Below, piece by piece: positions 52,055 to 61,241 of a DNA stretch of 64,000 bases; within the stretch, counting starts at the first letter, position 1; the number at the start of each line of letters is the position of its first letter. The notes under the pieces were generated by a model. The model was not told the DNA's origin and did no database searches. It was given only the letters and a program-made list of their open reading frames with translations. A program made the translations under genes and the position numbers. Source of the DNA: Arthrobacter alpinus (lineage in GTDB: Bacteria; Actinomycetota; Actinomycetes; Actinomycetales; Micrococcaceae); contig NZ_FNTV01000001.1 of the NCBI RefSeq assembly GCF_900105965.1, positions 3,782,001 through 3,846,000 of the forward strand. The letters run 5' to 3'.

Positions 52055-53575
52055 ATGCATGTTGTTATTCGTCGATCGCTCTGTGCAGCGGTCTTTGCCG
52101 GAGGCCTTCTCGCCCTCGGTGCAGGTGCGGCCAGTGCCACAGATCAGTCCAGCGCAGGCAGTAGCGATTCCCTCGCTGGTGCGCAAAGCGTTGTTGCAGG
52201 GATTGCCAGTAGCTCCTCCGCCCAGAACGAAGGTGGTCTCCTCGGGGGCCTCCTCCGCGGCGCCGCTGATGGAGCCCTGGGCAACGTTCCGGTGGCTGTC
52301 CCTGTGACGGTTCCGGTGAATGCTTCCGGCAATGCGGTGGGTGTTTTGGGTAACGCTGTTTCCACGGATTCGGCTGCTTCGAACGGCTCTGCTGCTCCTG
52401 GTGTGGATCAGGGTTCCTCGTCAGGTTCCGGTGATGGTGGTGGCTTGTTGGGCAACGTTCCGGTGGCTGTCCCTGTGACGGTTCCGGTGAATGCTTCCGG
52501 CAATGCGGTGGGTGTTTTGGGTAACGCTGTTTCCACGGATTCGGCTGCTTCGAACGGCTCTGCTGCTCCTGGTGTGGATCAGGGTTCCGGTGATGGCGGG
52601 GCTGGCTTGTTGGGCAACGTTCCGGTGGCTGTCCCTGTGACGGTTCCGGTGGACGCTTCCGGCAACGCGGTGGGTGTTTTGGGTAACGCTGTTTCCACGG
52701 ATTCGGCTGCTTCGAACGGCTCTGCTGCTCCTGGTGTGGATCAGGGTTCCGGTGATGGCGGGGCTGGCTTGTTGGGCAACGTTCCGGTGGCTGTCCCTGT
52801 GACGGTTCCGGTGAATGCTTCCGGCAATGCGGTGGGTGTTTTGGGTAACGCTGTTTCCACGGATTCGGCTGCTTCGAACGGCTCTGCTGCTCCTGGTGTG
52901 GATCAGGGTTCCTCGTCAGGTTCCGGTGATGGTGGTGGCTTGTTGGGCAACGTTCCGGTGGCTGTCCCTGTGACGGTTCCGGTGAATGCTTCCGGCAATG
53001 CGGTGGGTGTTTTGGGTAACGCTGTTTCCACGGATTCGGCTGCTTCGAACGGCTCTGCTGCTCCTGGTGTGGATCAGGGTTCCTCGTCAGGTTCCGGTGA
53101 TGGTGGTGGCTTGTTGGGCAACGTTCCGGTGGCTGTCCCTGTGACGGTTCCGGTGAATGCTTCCGGCAATGCGGTGGGTGTTTTAGGCAACGCCGTTTCC
53201 GCGGGCTCTGAGGCAACAGACATCGTTACGCCGGAACCACCGGTGATCCCCGTGACTCCAGTTACGCCAGTAACTCCTGTAACGCCGGTAACCCCGATTG
53301 TCCCCGTAACTCCAGTGACGCCTGTAACCCCGGTAGCCCCAGTGGCGCCTGTGACCCCCGTAGTTCCCGGGACGACGTTGAGCCCATCAACGTCCGGCCA
53401 TTCCCCTGACAGTGTGCAGGCGCTGGGTTCGAGCGTTCAAGCATTGGGCGCTGGCGCACCAGCCCAGTTGGCGTACACCGGCAGCGGTTGGTGGCCCGTC
53501 TACTGGTCAGCCCAGGCACTCCTTGCGGGGCTCGCACTGATCCTGCTCCTGCGCAGGTTTAACGGCGGGGTATAG
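52055..53575 (+). CDS. Cell-wall-anchored chaplin-like repeat protein with LAYTG sortase signal
   Basis: 506 residues from the ATG at 52055 (AGGAG 9 nt upstream). A signal peptide is cleaved near residue 28 (ASA). Six copies of [20 protein letters not shown], each part of a 54-57-residue unit, resemble the chaplin core (VP-x-PVN-CGN-x-V-G) but lack its cysteines. A TPV repeat (about 415-435) probably spans the wall, and LAYTG at 472-476 plus a membrane segment and RR is a class E sortase signal. Chaplins form hydrophobic amyloid surface fibres in Streptomyces. Here the role is inferred. No sortase gene is in the window. Confidence 0.88.
   Translation: MHVVIRRSLCAAVFAGGLLALGAGAASATDQSSAGSSDSLAGAQSVVAGIASSSSAQNEGGLLGGLLRGAADGALGNVPVAVPVTVPVNASGNAVGVLGNAVSTDSAASNGSAAPGVDQGSSSGSGDGGGLLGNVPVAVPVTVPVNASGNAVGVLGNAVSTDSAASNGSAAPGVDQGSGDGGAGLLGNVPVAVPVTVPVDASGNAVGVLGNAVSTDSAASNGSAAPGVDQGSGDGGAGLLGNVPVAVPVTVPVNASGNAVGVLGNAVSTDSAASNGSAAPGVDQGSSSGSGDGGGLLGNVPVAVPVTVPVNASGNAVGVLGNAVSTDSAASNGSAAPGVDQGSSSGSGDGGGLLGNVPVAVPVTVPVNASGNAVGVLGNAVSAGSEATDIVTPEPPVIPVTPVTPVTPVTPVTPIVPVTPVTPVTPVAPVAPVTPVVPGTTLSPSTSGHSPDSVQALGSSVQALGAGAPAQLAYTGSGWWPVYWSAQALLAGLALILLLRRFNGGV
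52283..53205 (+). repeat. Six near-identical tandem repeats in the chaplin-like gene
   Basis: Units start at 52283, 52454, 52616, 52778, 52949 and 53120, giving periods of 171, 162, 162, 171 and 171 bp. The two lengths differ by a Ser-Ser-Gly tripeptide insertion near the unit end. Copies are almost identical at DNA level (one Asn-to-Asp change in copy 3), pointing to recent expansion or gene conversion. Confidence 0.95.
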
Positions 53576-53607
53576 ACGAGGGGCAGGGCGACGCCGTCGG
53601 CCTGCAT

Positions 53608-53650
53608 CAGGAATTCCGTATGCTGTGGCAACACGGCTGCGGAATTCCTG
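53608..53650. terminator. Inverted repeat between the chaplin-like and PucR genes
   Basis: CAGGAATTCCG (53608-53618) and CGGAATTCCTG (53640-53650) are perfect 11-bp arms with a 21-nt loop, between convergent genes and next to the pucR stop. A bidirectional terminator is likely though no T-run is present. Confidence 0.5.
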
Positions 53651-53651
53651 G

Positions 53652-55100
53652 TTAGGCCTGCGGTGAAAGCCGCCGTACCGCAAGGGCCAGCCATAGCTGG
53701 ACCCGGTCAGGCGTCAGGGCGGGGTCATACCCCGTGAGCTCAGCGATCTGTGTGAGCCTGTAACGGACCGTGTTTCGGTGCAGAGCCAAGGCCTCCGCCA
53801 CGGCAGCCACAGATCCATTGAGCCGCAGAAACGTTTCCAAGGTATCGACCAGTTCGGCCCCATGGGCGTCGTCGAAATCGGTGAGCGGGCCCAAGGCTTC
53901 CGCCGCCATATCGGCCATGGGAACATCACCACTGGCCAAGAGAAGGGATGTCAGGCTCAACCGTTCAGGGACATTGACCTCCAGTCCACGAGTCGTGGCT
54001 TCTCGAGCCTCAAAATAGCTCCACCGCAGGCCATTGGCCTGGGGATATGCGCCACCGATACCCACAGGGGCCGTAATTCCCACATTGTGCATTTGGTGGC
54101 TAAGATCCCTGCCGAGGACGGCGGGGTCACCTGCATGAGTGGGGACTACTAGGAGCAATTCCTGCCTGCCCTCGGAGCTGATCGTGGCCGCAATTGCGTT
54201 CTCAAATCCGGTTGGCAGGGTAATCGTTGACAGGGTCGAGAACTTTCCTTCTTCCACACTGACGAGAAGGACAAAGTTCTTTGCCGCCGGCGAGATGCCC
54301 AAATTGTCCAGGCGTGCTGCTGAATCTGCCGCATTGAGCGTGCCCCGAACAATATCGGCGATGGCCTGACCGGCGATCTGGCGCGCACTTTGCCGCCGTT
54401 GTACCAAGTTATTCAACTCAATACTGATGAGTCCACGGGCGTAATCAACAATTCCGTCATCATGGAAAGGTTTGTGAAGCCACAGTGTGCTGGCGTCACG
54501 CTTGCCGGTGGAAAGTGCGACGGCGTGCCAAGCGCCGTCGTCCGGGGTGAGGTCCGGAGACGTGGCGGCAACCTCGCTGCCGTACTGGGTGATGACCAAA
54601 TTGGCAGCCACCATGGAAGAGAGCTTTTGAAGCAGCGCAGGCAAACCCCCGCCGGTCAACAGTGTTCGGGCCAGCACCTGGTGCTCGCGCAGCAGACGTT
54701 CCAGTTTGGTGTAGTGGTCCGAGGAACGGGCGTCGGCGACGAGCTTTCCGATCGCAATGAACGGGGTGATGTAGGGGACCTCGACCACTGGAACGGACCA
54801 CCGGTTGGCTTCGGCAATGAGGGCCGAGGGCACGGAGTCATGTTCAAATCCAATGCCAAAACCAATGCCGACGGCGCCTGCCCTCTTGATCTGGCGGACA
54901 AAAGACCGCTGTGCATCGGCGGTGCCTTGGCGCGCTCCCGTGGTGAGAACCAACTCGCCCCCGCTCAGGAACGACTGAGGGTTTTCCAGCTCGGTCACCG
55001 CCACCCAATCGATAGCGGCTGACAACGGGGTCCGGGTGGAACCCAGATTCTTCAATTGCAAGGTGGGAACAGCCAAGAGGTCTGCCAAGGAAAGTGCCAT
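53652..55100 (-). CDS. PucR-family regulator, probable control of GABA catabolism
   Basis: 482 residues. The N-terminal PucR domain (SLADLLAVPTLQL at 4-16 and LVLTTGARQ near 50-58) is followed by a central CdaR/GGDEF-like region and a C-terminal helix-turn-helix near 428-460 (VAAVAEALALHRNTVRYRL). It is divergent from the aldehyde dehydrogenase and GabT genes. PucR-type activators of GABA and purine catabolism sit this way in other actinobacteria. TATAGT ends 6 nt before the ATG. Confidence 0.9.
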   Translation of the reverse strand: MALSLADLLAVPTLQLKNLGSTRTPLSAAIDWVAVTELENPQSFLSGGELVLTTGARQGTADAQRSFVRQIKRAGAVGIGFGIGFEHDSVPSALIAEANRWSVPVVEVPYITPFIAIGKLVADARSSDHYTKLERLLREHQVLARTLLTGGGLPALLQKLSSMVAANLVITQYGSEVAATSPDLTPDDGAWHAVALSTGKRDASTLWLHKPFHDDGIVDYARGLISIELNNLVQRRQSARQIAGQAIADIVRGTLNAADSAARLDNLGISPAAKNFVLLVSVEEGKFSTLSTITLPTGFENAIAATISSEGRQELLLVVPTHAGDPAVLGRDLSHQMHNVGITAPVGIGGAYPQANGLRWSYFEAREATTRGLEVNVPERLSLTSLLLASGDVPMADMAAEALGPLTDFDDAHGAELVDTLETFLRLNGSVAAVAEALALHRNTVRYRLTQIAELTGYDPALTPDRVQLWLALAVRRLSPQA

Positions 55101-55114
55101 GTATCAACTATACA
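55100..55114 (-). promoter_or_regulatory. pucR promoter and small dyad
   Basis: ACTATA at 55107-55112 reads TATAGT on the coding strand, 6 nt before the ATG at 55100. TGTAT (55100-55104) and ATACA (55110-55114) form a dyad that overlaps the start codon, a possible autoregulatory site. Confidence 0.45.
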
Positions 55115-55242
55115 AACGCACTATGAGAAGTGGCGGCTGTGGTGCAGTTGGCTATTCATGGTTGCGTTGTTGCTGGCTTAGGCTTTCGCATAAGCCGTAC
55201 GTAATCCGCATCACCCACTTCAAACATAAGAGGTTGAACACC

Positions 55243-56673
55243 GTGGTCCAGACCTTGCAGAACTTCATCAATGGCGAATTCGTGCCCGTTACCGGAACCG
55301 AATCCCTAGACATCGTCAATCCCAGCACCGGGGAGATCGTTGCCACGGCTCCCATCTCCAGCCAAGCTGATGTTGATGCGGCCATGACGGCGGCGGCCAC
55401 GGCGTTCAAGAGCTGGAAGCATGCAACACCGGGGCAACGCCAAAGCGTACTGCTGAAACTGGCCGATGCCATTGAAGCGCGTAGTAGCGACTTGGTTGAA
55501 GCCCAGCACCGCAATACCGGCCAGGTCAAGCAGATGATCGCCGATGAGGAAGTGGCCGCCGGCGCTGATCAACTGCGCTTCTTCGCCGGTGCTGCCCGCC
55601 TTCTGGAAGGTCGCTCCGCTGGCGAGTACATGGAGAACTTCACTTCCTATGTGCGCCGCGAACCTGTTGGCGTCATTGCACAGGTCACCCCGTGGAACTA
55701 TCCCTTCCTCATGCTGGTCTGGAAGATTGGCCCGGCCCTGGCCGCCGGCAACACCGTGGTGCTCAAGCCCAGCGACACCACCCCCGAGAGCACACTTGTC
55801 TTTGCAGACATCGCCAAGGACATTGTGCCGGCCGGTGTCCTGAACTTTGTTCTGGGCAATGGTGGCACCGGTGCGGCCATGGTTGACCACAAAACACCCG
55901 CCATGGTGTCGATCACCGGCTCCGTGCGAGCCGGAATCGCCGTGGCCACGGGCGCGGCCAAGGGGCTCAAACGCGCACACCTTGAATTGGGTGGCAAGGC
56001 GCCAGCCATTGTCTTCGCCGATGCCAACCTCGGCAAGACGGCCCAGGAAATCGCAGAGTTCGCCTTCTTCAACGCAGGCCAGGACTGCACCGCCATCACC
56101 CGGGTGCTGGTTGAAGAATCAGCACACGAGGAATTTGTCGCAGCACTGGCTACCGCCGCCAAGGGCCTGGAAACGGGCAACCCGGACGAATCCAAGAACT
56201 ACTTTGGCCCGCTGAACAACGTGAACCACTTCAACGACGTCGTCAAAGTGGTCGCGAACATCCCCGATTACGCAACCATTGTCACGGGCGGAAAGCGTGT
56301 GGGGGAGAAGGGCTTCTTCTTCGAGCCCACCGTGGTGGATGGTGTCAAGCAAAGTGATGACATTGTCCAGCAGGAAACCTTCGGGCCGGTCATCACCGTT
56401 CAGACCTTCAAGACCGAGGAAGAAGCAGTAGAAATGGCCAACGACGTTGATTATGCTCTCGCGTCCAGCGTCTGGACCTCCAACCATGGAGTTGCCATGC
56501 GTGTCTCTCGAGACCTGGACTTTGGTGCCGTGTGGATCAACACCCACATCATGTTGACGGCCGAGATGCCCCACGGCGGCTTCAAGCAGTCGGGCTACGG
56601 CAAGGACCTCTCCATGTACGGCGTCGAGGATTACACCCGGATCAAGCACGTCATGAGCAACCTCGACGCATAG
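55243..56673 (+). CDS. Aldehyde dehydrogenase, gamma-aminobutyraldehyde dehydrogenase-like
   Basis: 476 residues from the GTG at 55243 (AAGAGG 9 nt upstream). Catalytic Cys282 lies in NAGQDCTA, the general base Glu248 in LELGGKAP, and QVTPWNYPFLM near 147-157 is the NAD-binding segment. The closest group by eye is aminobutyraldehyde dehydrogenase (PatD/Prr), which oxidises 4-aminobutanal to GABA; succinate-semialdehyde dehydrogenase is the alternative given the adjacent gabT. It is followed by gabT after 76 bp and is divergent from pucR. Confidence 0.88.
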   Translation: MVQTLQNFINGEFVPVTGTESLDIVNPSTGEIVATAPISSQADVDAAMTAAATAFKSWKHATPGQRQSVLLKLADAIEARSSDLVEAQHRNTGQVKQMIADEEVAAGADQLRFFAGAARLLEGRSAGEYMENFTSYVRREPVGVIAQVTPWNYPFLMLVWKIGPALAAGNTVVLKPSDTTPESTLVFADIAKDIVPAGVLNFVLGNGGTGAAMVDHKTPAMVSITGSVRAGIAVATGAAKGLKRAHLELGGKAPAIVFADANLGKTAQEIAEFAFFNAGQDCTAITRVLVEESAHEEFVAALATAAKGLETGNPDESKNYFGPLNNVNHFNDVVKVVANIPDYATIVTGGKRVGEKGFFFEPTVVDGVKQSDDIVQQETFGPVITVQTFKTEEEAVEMANDVDYALASSVWTSNHGVAMRVSRDLDFGAVWINTHIMLTAEMPHGGFKQSGYGKDLSMYGVEDYTRIKHVMSNLDA

Positions 56674-56749
56674 CGCCATTCCGGCCTCATTGTTACACCG
56701 AGAGCCGGGAAAGAATTACCCCACTTCCATCATTTTGAAAGGAATGTCC

Positions 56750-58108
56750 ATGAGCGATATTCAGTACCGCCTTGCCCAGAAACGCCAAATCTTAGGGGCA
56801 TTCCCCGGACCCAAGTCCGTGGAGCTCGAGACCCGCCGCAAGGCAGTTGTTGCTGCCGGCGTTGCCTCGGGCGTGCCGGTTTACGTTGAAGACGCCGACG
56901 GCGGCATCATCAAGGACGTAGACGGCAACTCCTTCATCGATCTGGGCTCAGGCATTGCCGTGACCAGCGTTGGTGCCTCGGACGCAAACGTGGTCGACGC
57001 CGTCCGCGAGCAGGTTGGCCACTTCACCCACACCTGTTTCATGGTCACGCCCTACGAAAGCTATGTAGCCGTGGCAGAAGAGTTGAACGCGCTGACCCCC
57101 GGCACCCATGAAAAGCGCACGGTATTGTTCAACTCCGGCGCCGAAGCCGTGGAGAACGCGGTCAAGGTAGCCCGCCTGGCCACGGGCCGCGACGCCATCG
57201 TGGCCTTCGACCACGCCTACCACGGCCGCACCAACCTGACCATGGCGTTGACCGCCAAGGCCATGCCGTACAAGACGAACTTCGGTCCGTTCGCACCCGA
57301 GATTTACCGCGTGCCCATGAGCTACCCGTACCGCGAGGAAGCCGACATCAAGGGTGAAGAGGCAGCCCGCCGCGCCATCACCATGATCGAGAAGCAGATC
57401 GGCGCCGGCTCGGTTGCCGCCATCGTGATCGAACCCATTCAGGGCGAGGGAGGCTTCATTGTCCCGGCCGACGGGTTCCTGCCCACCCTGGCCGCATGGG
57501 CCAAGGAGAACGGCGTGGTCTTCATCGCCGACGAGGTCCAGTCCGGCTTCTGCCGTACCGGCGAGTGGTTCGCCTCCCAGCATGAGGGCGTTGTTCCGGA
57601 TATCATCACGATGGCCAAGGGCATCGGTGGCGGCTTGCCGCTCTCTGCAATCACCGGCCGCGCCGACCTCATGGATGCCGTGCACCCCGGTGGTCTCGGC
57701 GGCACCTATGGCGGAAACCCCGTTGCCTGCGTCGCCGCACTGGCAGCCATCAAGACCATGAAGGAGCACGACCTCAACGGCCGTGCCGCCAACATCGAGC
57801 GCATCGTCACCGACCGCTTCAACGCTCTCGTTGAAGAAATGGGCGAGGCCGGCATCATCGGCGAAATCCGCGGCCGTGGCGCCATGATGGCGATCGAACT
57901 GGTCAAGCCCGGCACGGCCAACACCACCAAGGAAGTCAACGCCGAAGCCGCCAAAGCCATAGCCGGTGCCTGCCTGCAGGCCGGCGTCATCATCCTGACC
58001 TGTGGCACCTACGGCAACGTCATCCGGCTGCTCCCGCCGCTGGTCATCAGTGACGAGCTCCTGAACGACGGCCTGGACGTCCTCGTGGAGGCTATCCGCT
58101 CCGTCTAG
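56750..58108 (+). CDS. gabT: 4-Aminobutyrate aminotransferase
   Basis: 452 residues from the ATG at 56750 (AAAGGA 6 nt upstream). A class III PLP aminotransferase: NSGAEAVENAVKVARLATGR near 123-142, FDHAYHGRTNLTMAL, EPIQGEGGF, DEVQSGFCRTG and the PLP-binding Lys290 in MAKGIGGG. GabT moves the amino group of GABA to 2-oxoglutarate, giving succinate semialdehyde. A strong terminator follows. Confidence 0.94.
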   Translation: MSDIQYRLAQKRQILGAFPGPKSVELETRRKAVVAAGVASGVPVYVEDADGGIIKDVDGNSFIDLGSGIAVTSVGASDANVVDAVREQVGHFTHTCFMVTPYESYVAVAEELNALTPGTHEKRTVLFNSGAEAVENAVKVARLATGRDAIVAFDHAYHGRTNLTMALTAKAMPYKTNFGPFAPEIYRVPMSYPYREEADIKGEEAARRAITMIEKQIGAGSVAAIVIEPIQGEGGFIVPADGFLPTLAAWAKENGVVFIADEVQSGFCRTGEWFASQHEGVVPDIITMAKGIGGGLPLSAITGRADLMDAVHPGGLGGTYGGNPVACVAALAAIKTMKEHDLNGRAANIERIVTDRFNALVEEMGEAGIIGEIRGRGAMMAIELVKPGTANTTKEVNAEAAKAIAGACLQAGVIILTCGTYGNVIRLLPPLVISDELLNDGLDVLVEAIRSV

Positions 58109-58126
58109 CCTTGCGCGAATGATGCG

Positions 58127-58180
58127 ATAGGGAGGCGCTTGTGCCGGGGAATTCGTCCGGAACAAGCGCCTCCCTATTTT
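58127..58180 (+). terminator. Intrinsic terminator of the gab operon
   Basis: ATAGGGAGGCGCTTGT (58127-58142) pairs perfectly over 16 bp with 58162-58177, with a 19-nt loop, followed by TTTT. It starts 19 bp after the gabT stop. Confidence 0.88.
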
Positions 58181-58257
58181 GTGGTTGCCCTAAATCTCAA
58201 GACGGCTGGGTATTGTGGGAGGAATATTCTGTTTCCGACTCGGCACTTTGGGGTGGC

Positions 58258-59244
58258 ATGGGCAATCAGGGCTTTGATCATCGGTATCCGGCGTTGTTTC
58301 AACCCGGCGGAGAAACATGGGCGACGTCGGAGCCTCCTTCAGCTTTGCCCGCCCCGTCCGCCGGACTAGTCACGCCTGCTCCGGTAACGAATGACAGTGA
58401 GGATGCCCTGGGAGCCACCCCAGAAGTAATTCCTGTCACCGCAGCCGACACCCAGACGCCTGAGCCTGGATGGAGCGCGAGATCCTGGATCATCGCCAGC
58501 ATCGCTGTTCTTGTCACTTTTGCCGGAGCAGCATTTTGCTTTCTGGCAGTTTCCTTCATTCCGTCTTCTAGCACGTGGGCCACGACGAATGGACCGGGCG
58601 TCGTGGCAAGCCCATGGGGCTACACCATCCTTCCCGGCGCTCCGGCATTGGCCACCGCGGCGTTAGGCATGCTCGCGGCTGCTTTTGTCCTGGGCTCACG
58701 CCATTATCGGAGCCAGTGGCTGCGAGGCGCTGCAGCCCTCGTGGGGACAGTTGCGCTTGTTGGTGGAACTATTGCGTGTTTCAGTACCACGCTGTGGCCG
58801 GACTTGTTCTACCAGCCTTATCAAGAGCAGGAAAACGTAGTTCCCATTCAGTGGTCCATGATGTTCCAGTGGGCCACCGCGCCGTTTCTTACCGTGGGAT
58901 TGTGCATCCTCAGCGTGGTTGCCGTCACCAGCCCCGAAGGCAAGCCGAGGGGCGGCGTTTATTCGGCCAAGACCGCCTTTGTAATGGGCGCTGTGCTCGT
59001 TGCAGCGGCGTTGTGGGCCTGGTTTGCTACCTCCCTCTACCCTCTCCAGTCGCACGGGGAGGCCATCACAACTGGTGACTATGAGTCCTGGACAAACCCG
59101 TGGCCCAATGCGGTGGCGCAGGCTGGGGGACCGCTGGTCATGGTGGGTGCCGGAGTTCTCTTGTGGGGTGCGCTCATCCTGGCAACTTCACCGCCGGCCG
59201 CTGCACGCAGGGAAGAAAGCAGTGAAGCTGGGGAAGAATCATGA
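58258..59244 (+). CDS. Membrane protein with N-terminal QGFD-RYPA-FQPGGE motif (paralogue 1)
   Basis: 328 residues from the ATG at 58258. The N-terminus GNQGFDHRYPALFQPGGE (2-19) recurs in the next protein. A disordered Pro/Thr/Ala region (20-75) precedes about five to six hydrophobic segments (near 77, 130, 155, 200, 240, 295). The start is chosen because it places the shared motif at the N-terminus. Family not recognised. ATGA couples it to the paralogue. Confidence 0.82.
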   Translation: MGNQGFDHRYPALFQPGGETWATSEPPSALPAPSAGLVTPAPVTNDSEDALGATPEVIPVTAADTQTPEPGWSARSWIIASIAVLVTFAGAAFCFLAVSFIPSSSTWATTNGPGVVASPWGYTILPGAPALATAALGMLAAAFVLGSRHYRSQWLRGAAALVGTVALVGGTIACFSTTLWPDLFYQPYQEQENVVPIQWSMMFQWATAPFLTVGLCILSVVAVTSPEGKPRGGVYSAKTAFVMGAVLVAAALWAWFATSLYPLQSHGEAITTGDYESWTNPWPNAVAQAGGPLVMVGAGVLLWGALILATSPPAAARREESSEAGEES

Positions 59245-60284
59245 GCAAACAAGGCTTCGACGCACGCTACCCGGCCATGTTCCAGCCCGGTGGTGAGCCA
59301 GGGGCGACGCCGGCGTCCTCACCACCGCCGACTCTGGTTCAGGCAGAGATGCCAGCACCATCGGGAACGGACATGCCAATCCGGCCGAAGCCAGCTCCGC
59401 CCATGCCTGCCCTCACCGGGCCGGGATGGGCGGCGGGGCAGATAAGAAAGAGTCCGTGGGTTGTTTGGAGAGGGCCCATGGCCTTTGGTGCCGTTCTGGT
59501 GGTGGCCGCGGTTTTTTGTTTTGCAGCGCAATATTTGGCCCCGGTCACTGTCAGCCTTGAACAAGAACTGGTGCCGAATGCCCGGAATGCATCGTGGGCC
59601 TTGGCTCTTTATCCGCTTGCCACGCCATTGTTGACCGCAGGCCTCTCGCTCCTGATTTTTGTGATGTTCATGATTTCGCGATTGAGCGCTGAACGTGAAA
59701 ACCGGATCCGGACATGTCTGGGGGTTTTCGGTGCGGGGCTGCTCATATGCGGCGTCGTTGCCCAGTTTGGCCGCCAGATCTTCCCAACACCCATGGGTCC
59801 TGTCCTGGTTGTTGATGCAGAGACGGGCATGCCGTCCTCCTATGTCTTGAGCCTGCCTTTGTCCCTAGCGCTGCCTGAGATTGCACCGGCGCTCCTTTGG
59901 GTGGGGTTGGTGGTGATTGCTGCACTCGTTTCAGTGCCTCGGGTGTGGCGGTTCACCGAAACGGAAGGGGTCACAGACGACGTTGATTTGGTGGCGCACC
60001 AGGCCTTTTCTCGAGCCCGATCAATCAAGGCCGGAGCACTGTTCGCAGCGTTGGCAATCGCCGCAGGGTTGGCTCCCCAAATCTTCCCTTCGGTAGCAGC
60101 CAGGTCCGTGGCTGGTGAAGGCGGCATAACCATGCTGCAGCCATGGACAGAGACTGTCACGGTACTTGCACCGTGTTTGCTGGCGGCAGGACTGACCGTC
60201 CTTGCCGTGGGGGTTCTCAGCACCACAGTGCGAGCCGCCCTGGCGGGGCTGACGCAAGAGCCGCCATCCGACGTCGAAGGTTAG
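59241..60284 (+). CDS. Membrane protein with N-terminal QGFD-RYPA-FQPGGE motif (paralogue 2)
   Basis: 347 residues. SKQGFDARYPAMFQPGGE (2-19) matches the upstream protein, followed by a Pro-rich segment and about six hydrophobic segments (near 75, 115, 155, 205, 265, 310). The two are divergent outside the motif and general topology, so an old tandem duplication. They may form a heteromeric membrane complex. No catalytic residues are seen. The ATG overlaps the upstream stop. Confidence 0.82.
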   Translation: MSKQGFDARYPAMFQPGGEPGATPASSPPPTLVQAEMPAPSGTDMPIRPKPAPPMPALTGPGWAAGQIRKSPWVVWRGPMAFGAVLVVAAVFCFAAQYLAPVTVSLEQELVPNARNASWALALYPLATPLLTAGLSLLIFVMFMISRLSAERENRIRTCLGVFGAGLLICGVVAQFGRQIFPTPMGPVLVVDAETGMPSSYVLSLPLSLALPEIAPALLWVGLVVIAALVSVPRVWRFTETEGVTDDVDLVAHQAFSRARSIKAGALFAALAIAAGLAPQIFPSVAARSVAGEGGITMLQPWTETVTVLAPCLLAAGLTVLAVGVLSTTVRAALAGLTQEPPSDVEG

Positions 60285-60401
60285 CTCTCAAAATCCACAA
60301 AGCCTGTTGCCTGAGGCCTCTCCCGCTGTACAGTCAGTGCTACGAATGCAAGGATGCCGCCAGCCAGGTACTGGGAAAGCGCACCGTCGAAGGGTTGATT
60401 C

Positions 60402-61223
60402 ATGAAATATGTTGTCGGATACCGGCCTGACGAGCGCGGCGCCGATGCCGTGGCCCTTGCTGGAGTCATCGCCAGGACTCAGGGTGCACAACTACATCTT
60501 GTCAACGTGGTTCACGGCGGTAAGGCTGCCGATCCAGACATGGAGAAACACGCTTTGGCCATGGTTCCGGACGCTGTCGAGGCCACGTTCTCCACCCGAG
60601 TTTCCGAGTCCTTCATCAACGGCTTGATCGATGCTGCCAAGGAGGACGAAGCCGCCCTGATCGTGGTGGGCGCGGCCAGCAACGGCTTGTTCAAACGCTT
60701 CACGGTGGGCTCCGTGGCCAACGGGTTGCTGCACGCATCCCCGGTGCCCGTGGCGCTCGCCCCGCGCGGGTATAACCGCAGGGAGCCGCTCACGCGCCTC
60801 ACCGCCATGATTGGAACGCGGGAAGGCTGGCAGTCCGTGCTCGACGTCGGCGCCACCGCTGCCGGGCGCCGCCATGTGCCGCTGCGCTTGGTTTCCGTGG
60901 TGGAACTGGACCAGCTGGAGCAGACCGACTTCAGCCTGGACAATGCCCTGAGTCCCGCCCGGCAGCACGTGAACACGGTGCTCGCCAAGGCTGCGGCAGA
61001 TCTGCCGGACACCAAGGTCACCGTCACCCTTGCCCACGGGCGCAACATTGAAGAAGCAATTGACGGGATCGGCTGGAAATCGGGGGAATTGGTCATTGTT
61101 GGTTCCAGCAGGCTGGCTGAGAACCGGAAGATCTTCCTCGGATCCACGGCCAATAAGATCTTGCGCGCGCTGCCCGTGCCCATGGTGGTAGTTCCCCGAG
61201 ACTTCCAGAAGCAGGGGATCTAG
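60402..61223 (+). CDS. Tandem universal stress protein
   Basis: 273 residues with two UspA domains. The first has LIVVGAASNGLFKRFTVGSV near 83-102, a GxxG-type nucleotide loop, then VPVALAPRG; the second ends with LVIVGSSRLAENRKIFLGST and VPMVVVPRD. The GRNIEEAID segment joins the second domain. Usp proteins bind ATP and act in stress tolerance. GAAGG 8 nt before the ATG supports the start. Apparently a single-gene unit. Confidence 0.9.
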   Translation: MKYVVGYRPDERGADAVALAGVIARTQGAQLHLVNVVHGGKAADPDMEKHALAMVPDAVEATFSTRVSESFINGLIDAAKEDEAALIVVGAASNGLFKRFTVGSVANGLLHASPVPVALAPRGYNRREPLTRLTAMIGTREGWQSVLDVGATAAGRRHVPLRLVSVVELDQLEQTDFSLDNALSPARQHVNTVLAKAAADLPDTKVTVTLAHGRNIEEAIDGIGWKSGELVIVGSSRLAENRKIFLGSTANKILRALPVPMVVVPRDFQKQGI

Positions 61224-61241
61224 CAGTCAGGTCTGGTGGAC

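Noticed and set aside
52065..53216. 383-residue His/Pro/Gln-rich open frame opposite the chaplin-like repeats
   Set aside because: It arises from the repeat periodicity being divisible by three; the plus strand has a signal peptide, ribosome site and sortase signal.
60281..60403. Minus-strand ORF of 40 residues with a hydrophobic stretch upstream of the Usp gene
   Set aside because: It covers the whole promoter space of the Usp gene, its ATG overlaps the Usp ATG, and no ribosome site is clear. Possible but unsupported.
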